The notes: a model not told the origin generated them from the sequence alone. A stretch of DNA of 64,000 nt from Planctomycetota bacterium (GCA_016872605.1 VGZI01000008.1:1-64000); one strand, 5' to 3'; counted from the stretch's first letter, positions 27,981 to 37,398 are shown. A program made the numbers and translations.

Positions 27981-28304
27981 TTACGGTTCGAACATCTCTT
28001 GCAACACCTCCAGCACTGCTGCGGACGTTCTGGCGTCTAAGCGCCCCAATCGACGAATGAGCCGTACTTTGTCGACCGTGCGAATCTGGTCAAGAACGAT
28101 GAGGCCGGATTTTCTCTTGAACCGACACGGCAATCGCCACGCGTACGGTCGCCCCTGCGTCGTCATAGGGGCGACGATGGCGGTACGCAGATGATGGTTC
28201 ATCTCGTCCGGCGAGATCACGAGGCATGGCCGAGTTTTCTGGATTTCGGAGCCCTGCGCCGGGTCGAGCCGGACGAGGTAGATGTCGAAACGGTTGACTA
28301 CCAT
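27981..28304 (-). CDS. mazF: MazF/PemK-family mRNA interferase toxin
   Basis: 107 residues from ATG 28304 (MVVNRFDIYLVRLDPAQGSE). The MazF fold signatures are QKTRPCLVISPDEMN with the conserved Arg-Pro, IVAPMTTQG and LIVLDQIRTVDK. MazF cleaves mRNA at short sequences until bound by MazE. The start overlaps the end of mazE by seven bases, which fits translational coupling. An ATG at 28310 is also possible. Catalytic Arg and Thr are present, so the toxin should be active. Confidence 0.9.
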   Translation of the reverse strand: MVVNRFDIYLVRLDPAQGSEIQKTRPCLVISPDEMNHHLRTAIVAPMTTQGRPYAWRLPCRFKRKSGLIVLDQIRTVDKVRLIRRLGRLDARTSAAVLEVLQEMFEP

Positions 28305-28549
28305 TCCCACTGGTCCTCATCGAACTTGGTCGCCGGTCCGCCCTCGTCGAGTAATTCATCTTCTCCCGCGCTCGCCAAATCGCGCGCCGCCTCCGCCCAA
28401 CCATCTCGAGGCTTTTTGGGCGACGTGATGACCAGTCCATTCTTGGTCGCATGAATCTCGACCTCGCCGTTCAATCCCGTCTGCTCGAGAAGATGTTTCG
28501 GGATGCGAACGCCACGCGAGTTGCCGATCTGTACAATGCGTGATCTCAT
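28298..28549 (-). CDS. mazE: AbrB/MazE-type antitoxin
   Basis: 83 residues. The N-terminal swapped-hairpin DNA-binding domain reads RIVQIGNSRGVRIPKHLLEQ, the typical MazE/AbrB pattern. The acidic C-terminal tail (EDELLDEGGPATKFDEDQWEW) would wrap around MazF. It is transcribed first and overlaps mazF. A palindromic operator lies 27 bases upstream, so autorepression by the MazE-MazF complex is likely. Confidence 0.9.
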   Translation of the reverse strand: MRSRIVQIGNSRGVRIPKHLLEQTGLNGEVEIHATKNGLVITSPKKPRDGWAEAARDLASAGEDELLDEGGPATKFDEDQWEW

Positions 28550-28564
28550 TTTCTGCCCTCACTG

Positions 28565-28590
28565 GTAGTATACACATTGTAATTACAATC
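28565..28590 (-). promoter_or_regulatory. Candidate mazEF promoter with operator palindrome
   Basis: A perfect 14-base palindrome ATTGTAATTACAAT at 28576-28589 stands next to TATACT (28567-28572 on the minus strand), a good -10 box, 18 bases before the mazE ATG. In an otherwise GC-rich window this AT-rich dyad is a strong candidate for the MazE binding site. A -35 element is not clear. Confidence 0.5.
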
Positions 28591-28748
28591 AGCTTGATCG
28601 GCAATCGCAATGAAGGAGCGCCTTTTTAGCGCAAGTTTTTTGTGGATATCAGCTTCTCCGTCCAACCCTCGAGCCTGCCCAGGAATCGCTCTGGGTAGGC
28701 AAGCGTTGCCGGCACGGCGCCGCGCTGCAACACCGCAACCAGCAGACA

Positions 28749-30398
28749 TCACTTCCGGTCCGAATCCTCGGCCTGGTTAATCGTGCGGATTAATCGCCAG
28801 GAAAAGAACAGTGAGAACAAGAAGCCCACCAGCCCACTGATCGACACGCCGCCGAACTCGGGTTCAGCTTTAGCGCTGAAAAGGAGCGACGAGCCCAGGA
28901 AGAACGAACCAGCCAGGATGCCAAGCACGAGGCGGTTGACGGTCGATTCGAGGCGATGGTGGTCGTGTCGCAACTCAAACGTTCCGTTGCGGACGCGGCG
29001 CAGAATCTCGGCGACATCACGCGGCAGAATATCGATGAGCCGATCCCAGTCACGGTAGGCGCGGTAGAGTTTGCGCAGGATGCGCGTCAGCGAGAAGCGA
29101 TGCTTGATGACTTGTACTTGGTACGGCTCGATCAACTCGGCCAGGTTGAAGTTCGGATTGAGCAGCCGTGAGGTGCCCTCGAGCATGACCAGGGTCTTGA
29201 GCATGAGGGCGAGCGGGGTGGGCAGGAGGATGTGGTAGCGGCGGATGATGTCGGTCATTTGCTGCAGCGCCGCGCCGAGATTGAGGTCGCGCAATGTGCG
29301 TGTGCCGAACTCAGCAAGGAAAACGTTGATTTCGCCGCGCAGGGCCTCGCGATCGAGATCGTTGGGGGCCGAGCCGAGGCGGATAACGCTGTCGGTGAGC
29401 TCGACGCTGTCGCGATTGACAATGGCGAGCAGGAGGGCTTCGACTTCTTCGCGCAGAGTTTCGTCGAGCCGGCCGACCATGCCGCAGTCCAAGACGCCGA
29501 CGACGCCGCCGGGAAGCATCATGAGGTTGCCGGGATGCGGATCGGCATGATAGAAACCATCGCGGAAGATCATGTCGAGGTACATGTTGGCGCCGCGCTG
29601 GGCAAATTCACTGAGATTGAAGCCTGACTCGCGCATGCCGGGCACGTCCTCGCCGCTGATGCCGACGAGTTTCTCCATGGTCACAACGCGCTTGCTGCAC
29701 AGCGCCGCATGAACCTTGGGGAAATGCACATGCGCGTCCTGAGAAAAGTTGGCGGTAAACTCTTCGAGGTTACGCTTTTCCGTCGAGAAATCGAGTTCGT
29801 TCAAGAGGGTGCGGCGAAACTCGCGAAATGTTGCCGCCGGCTGATAGGGATGCAGGTACGAGACGTGATTCTGTGCCAGCTCGGCGAACATTCCCATGAT
29901 GTCGAGATCGCCAAGAATCTTCTCTTCGATGCCGGCATGCTGCACCTTGACGACGACTTGCTCGCCGCTGAAGAGCCGAGCGCAATGAACCTGGCCAATC
30001 GACGCCGAGGCAAGCGGCTTGTCGTCGAACTCGGCAAACAGCTCATCGACGGGGCGAGCCAGCTCCGTGCGAATCGTCTGCTTCACGGTGTCGGCGGAAT
30101 CGGGCGGCGTGTGCGATCGGAGTTGGCACAGCTCGGCAGCAAGATCGGGTCCGACCAGGTCGGCTCGCGTACTGAGCATTTGGCCAAACTTGATGAAGGT
30201 CGTGCCAAGCTCCGTCAGAGCCAGGCGGATGCGTGCCGCCTGGGTGAGCTTGCCGAGTCGTTCCCCGTCGAAGCTGAGCAGGCGTCCCTGGATCCATTCG
30301 TAATCGAGTCCGCTGAGCCAGTCGGCGATGCCGTATCGTCCGAGGATCGCGAGGATTTCGCCAACACGTTTTGCGTTACGGTCCAAGCGTGCAAACAT
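28749..30398 (-). CDS. AarF/UbiB (ABC1) family atypical kinase
   Basis: 549 residues. The family signature KxGQ motif is FIKFGQMLSTRADLVGP near residue 70, the Ala-rich loop is PLASASIGQVH, the catalytic region is YHADPHPGNLMML and the metal-binding part is VLDCGMVGRLD. Two membrane helices close the C-terminus (LVLGILAGSFFLGSSLLF and SGLVGFLFSLFFSWRLI). UbiB proteins support ubiquinone or isoprenoid lipid handling at the inner membrane through ATPase activity. No quinone genes are nearby. Confidence 0.93.
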   Translation of the reverse strand: MFARLDRNAKRVGEILAILGRYGIADWLSGLDYEWIQGRLLSFDGERLGKLTQAARIRLALTELGTTFIKFGQMLSTRADLVGPDLAAELCQLRSHTPPDSADTVKQTIRTELARPVDELFAEFDDKPLASASIGQVHCARLFSGEQVVVKVQHAGIEEKILGDLDIMGMFAELAQNHVSYLHPYQPAATFREFRRTLLNELDFSTEKRNLEEFTANFSQDAHVHFPKVHAALCSKRVVTMEKLVGISGEDVPGMRESGFNLSEFAQRGANMYLDMIFRDGFYHADPHPGNLMMLPGGVVGVLDCGMVGRLDETLREEVEALLLAIVNRDSVELTDSVIRLGSAPNDLDREALRGEINVFLAEFGTRTLRDLNLGAALQQMTDIIRRYHILLPTPLALMLKTLVMLEGTSRLLNPNFNLAELIEPYQVQVIKHRFSLTRILRKLYRAYRDWDRLIDILPRDVAEILRRVRNGTFELRHDHHRLESTVNRLVLGILAGSFFLGSSLLFSAKAEPEFGGVSISGLVGFLFSLFFSWRLIRTINQAEDSDRK

Positions 30399-30488
30399 CG
30401 GGCGGCGCCTCGTGTACGCGTATTAGCGATGGGTTACGGGGACGAGCCAGAGTTTATTATACGCGATCAAGATCTCGGACCATGCCGG

Positions 30489-31307
30489 TCATGAGTTCGC
30501 CGTCCGTTGCACGTTCGCGGCCTCTGGCAGCTCCGTTTCGGCCGCGCGGGGCGACGACTCCAGAAACAGCAAGGCGATGCTTCCGGCCACGCCGAAGCTG
30601 GCCCCGGTAAGAAAGGCGACGGACGGGCTGACCTCGACCCAGAGCTGGCCCGCGGTCAGGCTGGCGACGAGCCCCGTGACGCCAACGGTGGCGGTATACC
30701 ACCCGATGCCGCTGGCTCGCATTTCGTCCGGCAAAAAATCGCTCGTCATCGCCTTGCCAACCGATCGAAACACGCCCTGAAAGATCCCGTACATCACGAA
30801 AAGAACCGCAACGGCTATCGGATCGGTCGTGAAGCCAAAACCCGCGAATACACCGATAAAGACGAGAAAGCAGCAAAGAAGCAAGCTCTTTCGGCCAAAC
30901 ACGTCCGACAGATAGCCGGCCGGATACGATGCGAGCGCCGCCACGAGGTTGAACATGGCATAAATGAAAATGGTCGTGGTGAGGTCTACGTGGAGGTCGC
31001 TGGTGCGCAGGATCAAAAAGGCGTTGCTGAAGTTGCCCAGGCCGAACAACGCGGTAACGCCGAGATATCTCCAATAACTCGCAGGAAAGGCGCTGAGACT
31101 GATGTCGTGCTTGTCTTTCGCTCCGACGTCGGCTGCCTCCTCGCGCACGAAAAAGACCATGAGGGCCGCGAGCATCCCGGTGATGAACGCGAGCAAGAAG
31201 ATGGTGCGGAGGTCGACGACGAACATCGCGAGCAAACCGATGATAAGCAGCGGTCCGACGCACGCGCCGAGGTTGTCGCCAAAGCCTTCCAGTCCGAACG
31301 CTTTGCC
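30489..31307 (-). pseudogene. MFS transporter, C-terminal half only
   Basis: The open frame reads GKAFGLEGFGDNLGACVGPL, a typical central-loop/TM5 region of a major facilitator protein, then about seven membrane helices and the A-like motif GYLSDVFGRKSLLL, to the stop at 30489. A TGA at 31308-31310 sits where an Arg before GKAFG is expected, and upstream of it the frame has further stops and no recognisable TM1-4. A complete MFS protein needs about 400 residues; about 273 remain. The N-terminal half is lost or decayed. Confidence 0.82.
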
Positions 31308-31516
31308 TCATGTCCGCGCATTCTGCTGTGCGGATTCGTCCCGGATTCAGTCCTGTGCCACGTTCTGATTGTTCAGTCCTGAGTCGATGACGCCTATCAG
31401 CGCATCAAGGGTGCATGCGGTCAACTGGCATCGAACTTGCTCTTCACCAAGCTGCCGGTCGGAGCTCACCACACAGTACTCAGCAATCAGCCGATTGAAG
31501 ACGAAAGGCGGACCAC

Positions 31517-31951
31517 ATGAAAAGAAGCAAAGAAAAGATAGCCGAGGCGCTGCGCCATGCCCATCATGCGCTCTTGCGGGATTTGCGCCGGTTGCAGGAC
31601 GTCGCTCGGCCGGGATCCGACGTGACACTCATCGAATTACGAACGCTGTTGAGCGAGACCTACACCCACCTCTGCGAGCACTTCCGTTGGGAAGAGCAGG
31701 ACGGCTATCTGGATGAACTCGACGAAGCAGAGCCGCGCTTCCAGCGAGTCGTGCAGGAACTCGGAGAAGAACATCGCGAGCTGCGGCGAACGCTGGACGA
31801 CCTGCACGGCGATACGATCCTGGCGTCGACCGTGGACCCTGCACTGCTTGCGAACATTCGTAATTGGATCGACCGCCTGCGACGCCATGAAGCGCGCGAG
31901 AACAGCCTGGTCGAGGATGCCGTAACATCCGATCTCGCATCGGCTGATTGA
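31517..31951 (+). CDS. Hemerythrin-like HHE domain protein
   Basis: 144 residues forming a four-helix bundle. Candidate iron ligands are HAHHALLRDL near residue 14, HLCEHFRWEEQDGYL near 51, EEHRELRRTL near 83 and RRHEARENSLVEDA near 122. These match the HHE pattern His...His-x3-Glu...His...His-x4-Glu, though some positions differ from classic hemerythrins. Such proteins bind a di-iron centre and sense or store oxygen or NO. Standalone gene, not in an operon with the flanking genes. Confidence 0.78.
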   Translation: MKRSKEKIAEALRHAHHALLRDLRRLQDVARPGSDVTLIELRTLLSETYTHLCEHFRWEEQDGYLDELDEAEPRFQRVVQELGEEHRELRRTLDDLHGDTILASTVDPALLANIRNWIDRLRRHEARENSLVEDAVTSDLASAD

Positions 31952-32054
31952 CCGTCGGCATTGCTTGCATTCCTTCCTTGAAGCCGAGGACGTTGGTCCC
32001 TATCGTGGACAACGCCCTTGGTTTTTTTTGCTGAATTTATCAGACGAGCACATT

Positions 32055-32960
32055 ATGAAAAAACTCTCGATCGGTTCCTGGGCGTTCCTCTTCAACCAGG
32101 AACAACCGACCAACGACTTCCACGCGCTGGTTCACAAGCTGCAGCACCTCGGCTTTCAGGGCATCGAACTCGGCGGGTTCGCGCCGCATCCCACGCCCGA
32201 AAGCCACGACACGAAGGAGAAACGGCAAAAGTTGCGCAAGATGGTCGTCGATCATCGGCTCGACTTCTCCGGCTATGCGCCCGATCTCTGGTCGCACAAG
32301 CTTTGGAGCGTGGAGACTCCGTCCGACTACTTGGCCGCCTTTGAAAAAAACCTGATCTTTGCGGCCGACCTTAGTATCAAGGCGATTCGCGTGGACGCCG
32401 TCGAGCCGATATCTCAAGTTCAGAAGGCCGGCATCGACCCAAAGCTCATCTTGGACCGCTGCGCGGCGGCGTTCGATCGATGTGCCAATTTGGCTGCGAA
32501 CCATGGCATCAACGTTTGCTGGGAGTTTGATCCAGGCTTTCCGCTCAACAAGCCGTCGGAAATTGTCGGCCTGATCGACGCCGTCCGCAGCCGGGGAAAC
32601 GCCAATTTCGGCGCCTTGTTCGACACCTGCGATGCTCACCTGTGTGCATCCGTCGGCGCCAATCACCTCGGTGAAAAGGAAATATTGCCCGGAGGTGCGG
32701 CTGACCTGTTGCGAATGCTCAAGGACAAGATCATGCACGTCCACCTGGGCGACTCCGACGGCACGCTTCGCTGCGACACCAGCGCCCACGTCCCGTTCGG
32801 CAAAGGCGTACTGAATTTCGATCAGCTCATTCCCGAACTCGTGGCAAGCGGCGTGCCCGACGATTGGTGGACGATCGACCTGTGCTTCTGGCCCGATCCC
32901 TGGTCGGTGGTAGCCGATTGCAAGCGCTTTCTCGACAAGTTGCGGCACAAAATCGCGTGA
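32055..32960 (+). CDS. Sugar phosphate isomerase/epimerase-type TIM barrel (AP endonuclease 2 fold)
   Basis: 301 residues from ATG 32055 (MKKLSIGSWAFLFN). Barrel strands carry likely metal ligands: Glu in VCWEFDPGF, Asp in ALFDTCDAHLC, His in IMHVHLGDSDG and a late WTIDLCFWPDP. The family includes xylose-isomerase-like enzymes that isomerise or epimerise sugars, often in planctomycete sugar catabolism. The upstream in-frame ATG at 31965 is rejected. A strong hairpin terminator follows the stop. Confidence 0.85.
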   Translation: MKKLSIGSWAFLFNQEQPTNDFHALVHKLQHLGFQGIELGGFAPHPTPESHDTKEKRQKLRKMVVDHRLDFSGYAPDLWSHKLWSVETPSDYLAAFEKNLIFAADLSIKAIRVDAVEPISQVQKAGIDPKLILDRCAAAFDRCANLAANHGINVCWEFDPGFPLNKPSEIVGLIDAVRSRGNANFGALFDTCDAHLCASVGANHLGEKEILPGGAADLLRMLKDKIMHVHLGDSDGTLRCDTSAHVPFGKGVLNFDQLIPELVASGVPDDWWTIDLCFWPDPWSVVADCKRFLDKLRHKIA

Positions 32961-32995
32961 GAAGTGCAACGAACGTGGTGAAAGCGATGGAGCAA

Positions 32996-33047
32996 AAAGC
33001 CGAGCCAGCGGATCATCGACCCGTGATCCGCCGGCTCGCCCATTTTT
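32996..33047 (+). terminator. Rho-independent terminator after the isomerase gene
   Basis: A long stem GAGCCAGCGGATCA (33002-33015) pairs with TGATCCGCCGGCTC (33024-33037), with one mismatch, and is followed by GCCCATTTTTCG. An A-run at 32995-32999 on the other side would let it also work on the minus strand. Confidence 0.8.
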
Positions 33048-33229
33048 CGCCAAATTCCCAGGCATCTGCGCTACTCAAAAGCCAGTGGATCACGAACACG
33101 CACATACCGAGGCGCGGATAAGAAAACTTGATCCAAGCCAAGGAAGAAATCAACCGACCTTGACAATCGCGAATACTGGTCAACGCCGACCCGTGACTGC
33201 CATCTGAACGCCAAGGCGAATTCGATCGA

Positions 33230-33637
33230 CTAGGCTCCGTCCGGCGGAAAACGGCCTTCGTCGATCAGGCTCTGCCGCACGCGAACTCGTTTGTGTGCGT
33301 TGATGTTCAAGACCATGACCGTGACTTTGCCGATTTGGGTGCGCCCCATGAGCACAGGGCCATCCCATTCGAAGTGCCGCTTCCAACTCTGGCGGCGCGG
33401 GTTAAACAAGGGCATGATCTTGCCGGCCAGAAACCCAGACAGGTTTGGGCCCTTGGAGAGATTGCATTCAGGACAGGCGAGGCATAGGTTTGAGAGGTCA
33501 TCGCCACCGCCATGCTGTTCCGCGATGATGTGTTCAACGTGAAATGCGAGGAAGTCCATGTCGTCCTGGTGCAGATGACAGTACTCGCAGCGCCAACCGG
33601 CTCACTCCCCAACCGCTGCGCGAACGGCAGCATCCAT
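33230..33637 (-). pseudogene. HNH endonuclease interrupted by an in-frame TGA
   Basis: From ATG 33637 the frame reads MDAAVRAAVGE, then TGA at 33604-33602, then AGWRCEYCHLHQDDMDFLAF and the rest of an HNH nuclease: FHVEHIIAEQHGGGDDLSNL and LACPECNLSKGPNL. The expected residue at the stop is Arg (ERAGWRCEYC is usual), so a CGA to TGA change is the simple explanation. The zinc Cys pairs and the HVEHI catalytic motif are otherwise intact. The ATG overlaps the stop of the upstream small gene (TGATG), showing former translational coupling. Confidence 0.83.
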
Positions 33638-33906
33638 CACGCACCTGACGATTTGGAGAGAATCATGCGCGCCTTCGACTTGGGTAGCGCGACAAATGTA
33701 CTGAATGCGACGTAGCTCTCGTACTCCGAGCGTTCTTCAGGAGTCAATGTGCCTTCGGTGCATCGGTGAGCGAGATCGTCAACGCGGGCCTGCAGCTTCC
33801 GGTCCGCTTTTAGCTTCAGCAGACGCCGAGCGGATTCTACCGTGAGGCAATCGCTCAGCGGATCGATAAGTCGCTCGATCAGCAGATCTGTTGTCACGGC
33901 CTTCAT
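33637..33906 (-). CDS. Small conserved-looking protein coupled to the HNH gene
   Basis: 89 residues from ATG 33906 (MKAVTTDLLIERLIDPLSDC). It is all-helical and soluble, with SARRLLKLKADRKLQARVDDLAHRCTEGTLTPEERSEYESYV in the middle (quoted motif DLAHRCTEGTLTPEERSEYE). Its TGA overlaps the HNH ATG by one base. This type of small helical partner next to an HNH nuclease gene is recurrent in planctomycetes as far as I recall; its role is unknown. Confidence 0.65.
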   Translation of the reverse strand: MKAVTTDLLIERLIDPLSDCLTVESARRLLKLKADRKLQARVDDLAHRCTEGTLTPEERSEYESYVAFSTFVALPKSKARMILSKSSGA

Positions 33907-33942
33907 CCCGCCATTGTAGCAAAACTCAGACACCATGAGCGG

Positions 33943-35994
33943 CTACTTCTTCCTTCCCATCACATACCGGTCCAGCCACGCCAGGTCCCATTCCATCTTC
34001 GCTCGGCGGTTGCGCAGCTTCGAAATGCCGTGGCCTTCGCCGGGGTACACAATCAACTCCGTCGGCACGTGGACGTACTCCTTCAAGGCGCGGAAGAGCA
34101 TGCGGCTATGGCCGGGGGGGCAGCGGTCGTCGTTAGCGCCGACGTGGATCAGCGTCGGGGTGCGGACCTTGTCGAGGTGATAGGTCGACGACGCCTTGTG
34201 ATACTTCTCCGGGTTGCTCCACGGCAACCCTTGCTTGAAGACCATGGCATAGGCGGGCTCGTCGTTGGCGCCCCATTCCATGACGGCATCGACGATGCCG
34301 GCGCCGGAGATCGCCGCCTTGAAACGGGTCGTCTTGGTGATGATGCAGTTGGTCAGGTAGCCGCCGTTCGACCAGCCGCTGACCGCGAGGCGCTCCGGAT
34401 CGGCGATGCCCTTCTCCACCAAGGCATCGACGCCTTTGAGGATGTCCTCGACGTCGACGTCGTTCTCCCGGCCGATGAGATCGGTCGTGAACTTGTCTCC
34501 GTAGCCGGTCGAGCCGCGGTAGTTGGGGCACAGGACGGCATAGCCCTTTGCGGGGAGCAGCGTTCGGCCGTAGATCCAGTATTGCAGCTTGTAATAGGTG
34601 GCTGTGGTCGGGCCGCCGTGGATTTCGACGACGAGCGGAACCTTGTCGCCTTGCTTGTAGTCGGGCGGCAGTTCGAGAATGCCTTCGACCGTCTGACCCC
34701 CTGCCCCTTTCCATGACACGATGGAGAGTTGCGGCAGTTTCCACGACGCGACCTGCGGATTGACCGTGGTGAGCTGCTGGACCGTGCCGCCGCCCGAATG
34801 CGCGTACACGTCGGCGAATTTCGTCGGCGTGGCCATGATGGCGGCGAATGCGTGCGGATTGCCCGCGTCGATGCCGGCGCTGAACGCCTCGACGACGACA
34901 TCGCCCTTCGTCAGGTACAGCCACTTGGGATTGTCAAGGTCCTCAAGATCGGCGACGCACAGACGCACCCTGCCCTTCTCCTCGGCCAGGAAAAACAGGT
35001 GATCGCGCTTGCCTGCCCATTGGAGCGGCGTGCCGTAGCCGCGCACGTGAACCCCCTTGGGCCGAGGCATCTTCGCAGCCCGGATGCTGCCGTCCTTCTG
35101 GAGGTATGCCAGGCAGACCTCGGCCGGATAGCCGTCGAAGATGACGCCGAAGGCCAGGGTGTCGCTAAAGTCATTCCAGGCGATGCGCTCGAGCCAGGCG
35201 TACGGCGACGGCATCTTTTTGCGATAGGCATCTTCGGGAACGGTCGTGATCTTGCCGGTCGCCGAGTTCCAGACGTCGACGCGCGATTGGCCCTCGAAGC
35301 TGACGACCTTGTCGTCGGGCGTGGTGATCATGGCGATCTTCTTGCCGTCGGGCGAGAGCGTGAACTCGCGGATATTGCGGCCCGCGTCGATCACCTTCTC
35401 GGCCCGGTCGGAGGCGAGATCGAGCTTCCAGATTTGGCCGATGCGATTCTGCCCGTGGCCATACTCGAGCTTGCCGTACTTCGCGCGCAGACCAGACCAG
35501 TCGTCGTCGATGCGGTCGACATGGACGAGGTAGTAGAGCGATTTGCCGTCGCGCGAAAGCTCGTAGCCATCGATGCCGCCTTCGACACGCGTCACGGCTT
35601 GAACCGATCCGCCGCCGGTGGCGATGCTCCAGACCTGCGTCCGGCCGTCGTACGGTGGATGCTTTTCCCCGTCGCGCTTACGGTTGCCGAGGAAGTAGAC
35701 GGTCCCGGCGCCGGGCGCGAACTGCGGCGCGCGATCGCTGGCTCGATCGGACGTCAATCGCCGCGCTGTGCCGCCGGCCGTCGGCACAATCCACAGATTC
35801 GTCTTGCGATCGTCGGTCGATTCCTGCCAGCGGCCTTCAACATACGCGATGAACTGTGGCGAATAGGCGACGCCGAACAAATCGGCCTGCGTGAAGTAAT
35901 CGCCAAGCGTGATCGCGCGCTTGGTCGGCGGCTGCGCGGACGCCAGCGCGGGCAGAGCCAAGAGTACGGCAAAACAGACGCAAAGTCGTCGCAT
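33943..35994 (-). CDS. Secreted prolyl oligopeptidase family (S9) peptidase
   Basis: 683 residues from ATG 35994 with Sec signal MRRLCVCFAVLLALPALASA. The first about 400 residues form a beta-propeller (repeats such as LYYLVHVDRIDDDW). The C-terminal alpha/beta hydrolase has the nucleophile in VSGWSNGGYLTN, the acid in HVGANDDRCPPG and the His in VYPGEGHGI. S9 enzymes cleave short peptides, here in the periplasm. Seven upstream residues from the ATG at 36015 are unlikely. Confidence 0.92.
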   Translation of the reverse strand: MRRLCVCFAVLLALPALASAQPPTKRAITLGDYFTQADLFGVAYSPQFIAYVEGRWQESTDDRKTNLWIVPTAGGTARRLTSDRASDRAPQFAPGAGTVYFLGNRKRDGEKHPPYDGRTQVWSIATGGGSVQAVTRVEGGIDGYELSRDGKSLYYLVHVDRIDDDWSGLRAKYGKLEYGHGQNRIGQIWKLDLASDRAEKVIDAGRNIREFTLSPDGKKIAMITTPDDKVVSFEGQSRVDVWNSATGKITTVPEDAYRKKMPSPYAWLERIAWNDFSDTLAFGVIFDGYPAEVCLAYLQKDGSIRAAKMPRPKGVHVRGYGTPLQWAGKRDHLFFLAEEKGRVRLCVADLEDLDNPKWLYLTKGDVVVEAFSAGIDAGNPHAFAAIMATPTKFADVYAHSGGGTVQQLTTVNPQVASWKLPQLSIVSWKGAGGQTVEGILELPPDYKQGDKVPLVVEIHGGPTTATYYKLQYWIYGRTLLPAKGYAVLCPNYRGSTGYGDKFTTDLIGRENDVDVEDILKGVDALVEKGIADPERLAVSGWSNGGYLTNCIITKTTRFKAAISGAGIVDAVMEWGANDEPAYAMVFKQGLPWSNPEKYHKASSTYHLDKVRTPTLIHVGANDDRCPPGHSRMLFRALKEYVHVPTELIVYPGEGHGISKLRNRRAKMEWDLAWLDRYVMGRKK

Positions 35995-36011
35995 GGCAGG
36001 TCCTTTCGTGG

Positions 36012-36479
36012 TCAAGGTATCCGGATGCTGTCGGATCGCGGCGGGCGGGGTGCGTCGTCGCTCGAACCGGGCGGCGGCTTGCGGTCGTCGCCAGAGCCCG
36101 CCGGCGGCGGTTTGTCTTCCTCGAAGTCATCATAAAACTGCGACGGGTGATACGGCGAGCGCGCCGCATTCAATGCGATTAGCAAAAAGATGTATCCCAC
36201 CGCCTGCAGGCACGAGGTGCCGAACAAGATCTCCAGTCGGTAGCTTAGAATCCACGGAAACCACGCGCCCAGTATCGGGAAGCCGATTGTGACCAGAAGA
36301 ATCCGCAGGCACGCGGTGCCGAAGTGCGTTGCGAAGCCGAACATCGCCCAGCGCGCGACATCCGGATGACGAAATCGATTGGAATACGTGATCACCATGG
36401 CGATGACAAGCATCACCATGGTCGGCACGTTGACGCCGGCGATTTCGAGAAACAACGTGAATAGCGGGTCGAGGTTCAT
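36012..36479 (-). CDS. Small polytopic membrane protein
   Basis: 155 residues from ATG 36479, which has a gagg site four bases upstream (36518 is an alternative). Three to four membrane segments are visible (VPTMVMLVIAMVITYS, AMFGFATHFGTACLRILLV, GYIFLLIALNAA), then a Pro/Asp-rich cytoplasmic tail with the repeated segment PPPxGSxDD. No family recognised. It is 17 bases upstream of the S9 peptidase start on the same strand, so cotranscription is likely. Confidence 0.6.
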   Translation of the reverse strand: MNLDPLFTLFLEIAGVNVPTMVMLVIAMVITYSNRFRHPDVARWAMFGFATHFGTACLRILLVTIGFPILGAWFPWILSYRLEILFGTSCLQAVGYIFLLIALNAARSPYHPSQFYDDFEEDKPPPAGSGDDRKPPPGSSDDAPRPPRSDSIRIP

Positions 36480-36518
36480 TGCCTCGACGATTTTAGGGGA
36501 GATGGCCGCGATAGGCAT

Positions 36519-36564
36519 CTTCGTTTAGCGTTCGCACGCCGCCGCGCGAACGCTAAACGCAAGC
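36519..36564. repeat. Palindromic element, CTTCGTTTAGCG family
   Basis: Left part cttcgtttagcgttcgcacg and right part cgcgaacgctaaacgcaag form an inverted repeat around gccgcc. It fills the gap between the small membrane protein and the YHS-domain protein genes. Same core as the perfect palindrome at 23811. Confidence 0.85.
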
Positions 36565-36569
36565 AGCGA

Positions 36570-37289
36570 CTACTTCTTCTTCGCCTTCAACTTCTCTTCG
36601 TATTCCTTCACGTACTTCGCAGGGCTGGCGTTGAACTCATCACGGCAACCGCTGCAGCAGACGTAGTAGGTCTTGCCCATGTAGCTGACGGGCGTCGTGG
36701 CCGTGCCGCCGCTGACGACGCATTCGGGCCTGCCGTCGCCGACCGCGAACGATTCGCCTTCCTTGGTGGCGCCGACGCTCCACTTCTTGGCGAAAAGCTC
36801 CTTGCCGTCGGGTCGAACTTCGTAGCGGTAGATGATGCGGTTGGAGTGCAGAAGCGAGAAAACCAGGCGTTCGGTTTGCTTGTCGCCGTCGCGCTCGAAG
36901 GTTACGATCTTGGTCTTGTCGCGCACTTCGATCGTGCCGACGTAGCTTATCTTCTCCTTCTTTACCGTCGTTACGCTTAGCGTGTAATGGTCCTTTTCCG
37001 GCACGTAGCGAACCTCGCCGGCCGAGAAGTTGCGTCCCTTTTCGAAGCCGATTGTAAGCCAGGCGTCCTTGTCCTTAAACTGCCATCCCCACGACATGCG
37101 TTCGGTCCAGAAGTTCTTCTGCTTGTCCTCGACCGACCCGATCGGCTGGCCGGTGCAGCGCCAATCGCCGATGAGCGTGCTGAACTCCAGCAGCGCCTCG
37201 CGCGGCGTTCTCTTCTTCGCCGGCTGATCGGCGTCAAGCGTGGCGGTCAATCCAAGAATGGTGAGCAAAGCAAGAAATCGCGGGAGCAT
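36570..37289 (-). CDS. Secreted protein with C-terminal YHS domain
   Basis: 239 residues from ATG 37289, signal MLPRFLALLTILGLTATLDA. The middle (residues 20-180) is a beta-rich domain of unknown type (GDWRCTGQPIGSVEDK). The last about 55 residues contain PECVVSGGTATTPVSYMGKT and YYVCCSGCRDEFNASPAKYV, a YHS/TRASH-like metal-binding module with Cys residues suited to copper or other soft metals. Function unknown; metal sensing or delivery in the periplasm is an inference. The mRNA start at 37328 is an alternative. Confidence 0.75.
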   Translation of the reverse strand: MLPRFLALLTILGLTATLDADQPAKKRTPREALLEFSTLIGDWRCTGQPIGSVEDKQKNFWTERMSWGWQFKDKDAWLTIGFEKGRNFSAGEVRYVPEKDHYTLSVTTVKKEKISYVGTIEVRDKTKIVTFERDGDKQTERLVFSLLHSNRIIYRYEVRPDGKELFAKKWSVGATKEGESFAVGDGRPECVVSGGTATTPVSYMGKTYYVCCSGCRDEFNASPAKYVKEYEEKLKAKKK

Positions 37290-37398
37290 TTTTTGAGCCT
37301 CGCGTACAATGCCGGTTGAACGATTCAACCGGCATTATGACGAGAAGTTCCGCGAAATCAAACCGCATTTGTACGGTTTGATCGATTCTCATCGTTCG

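Noticed and set aside
31347-31628. Minus-strand open frame upstream of the MFS remnant as the missing N-terminal half.
   Set aside because: It has no membrane helices and opposes the hemerythrin gene region; it does not restore an MFS protein.
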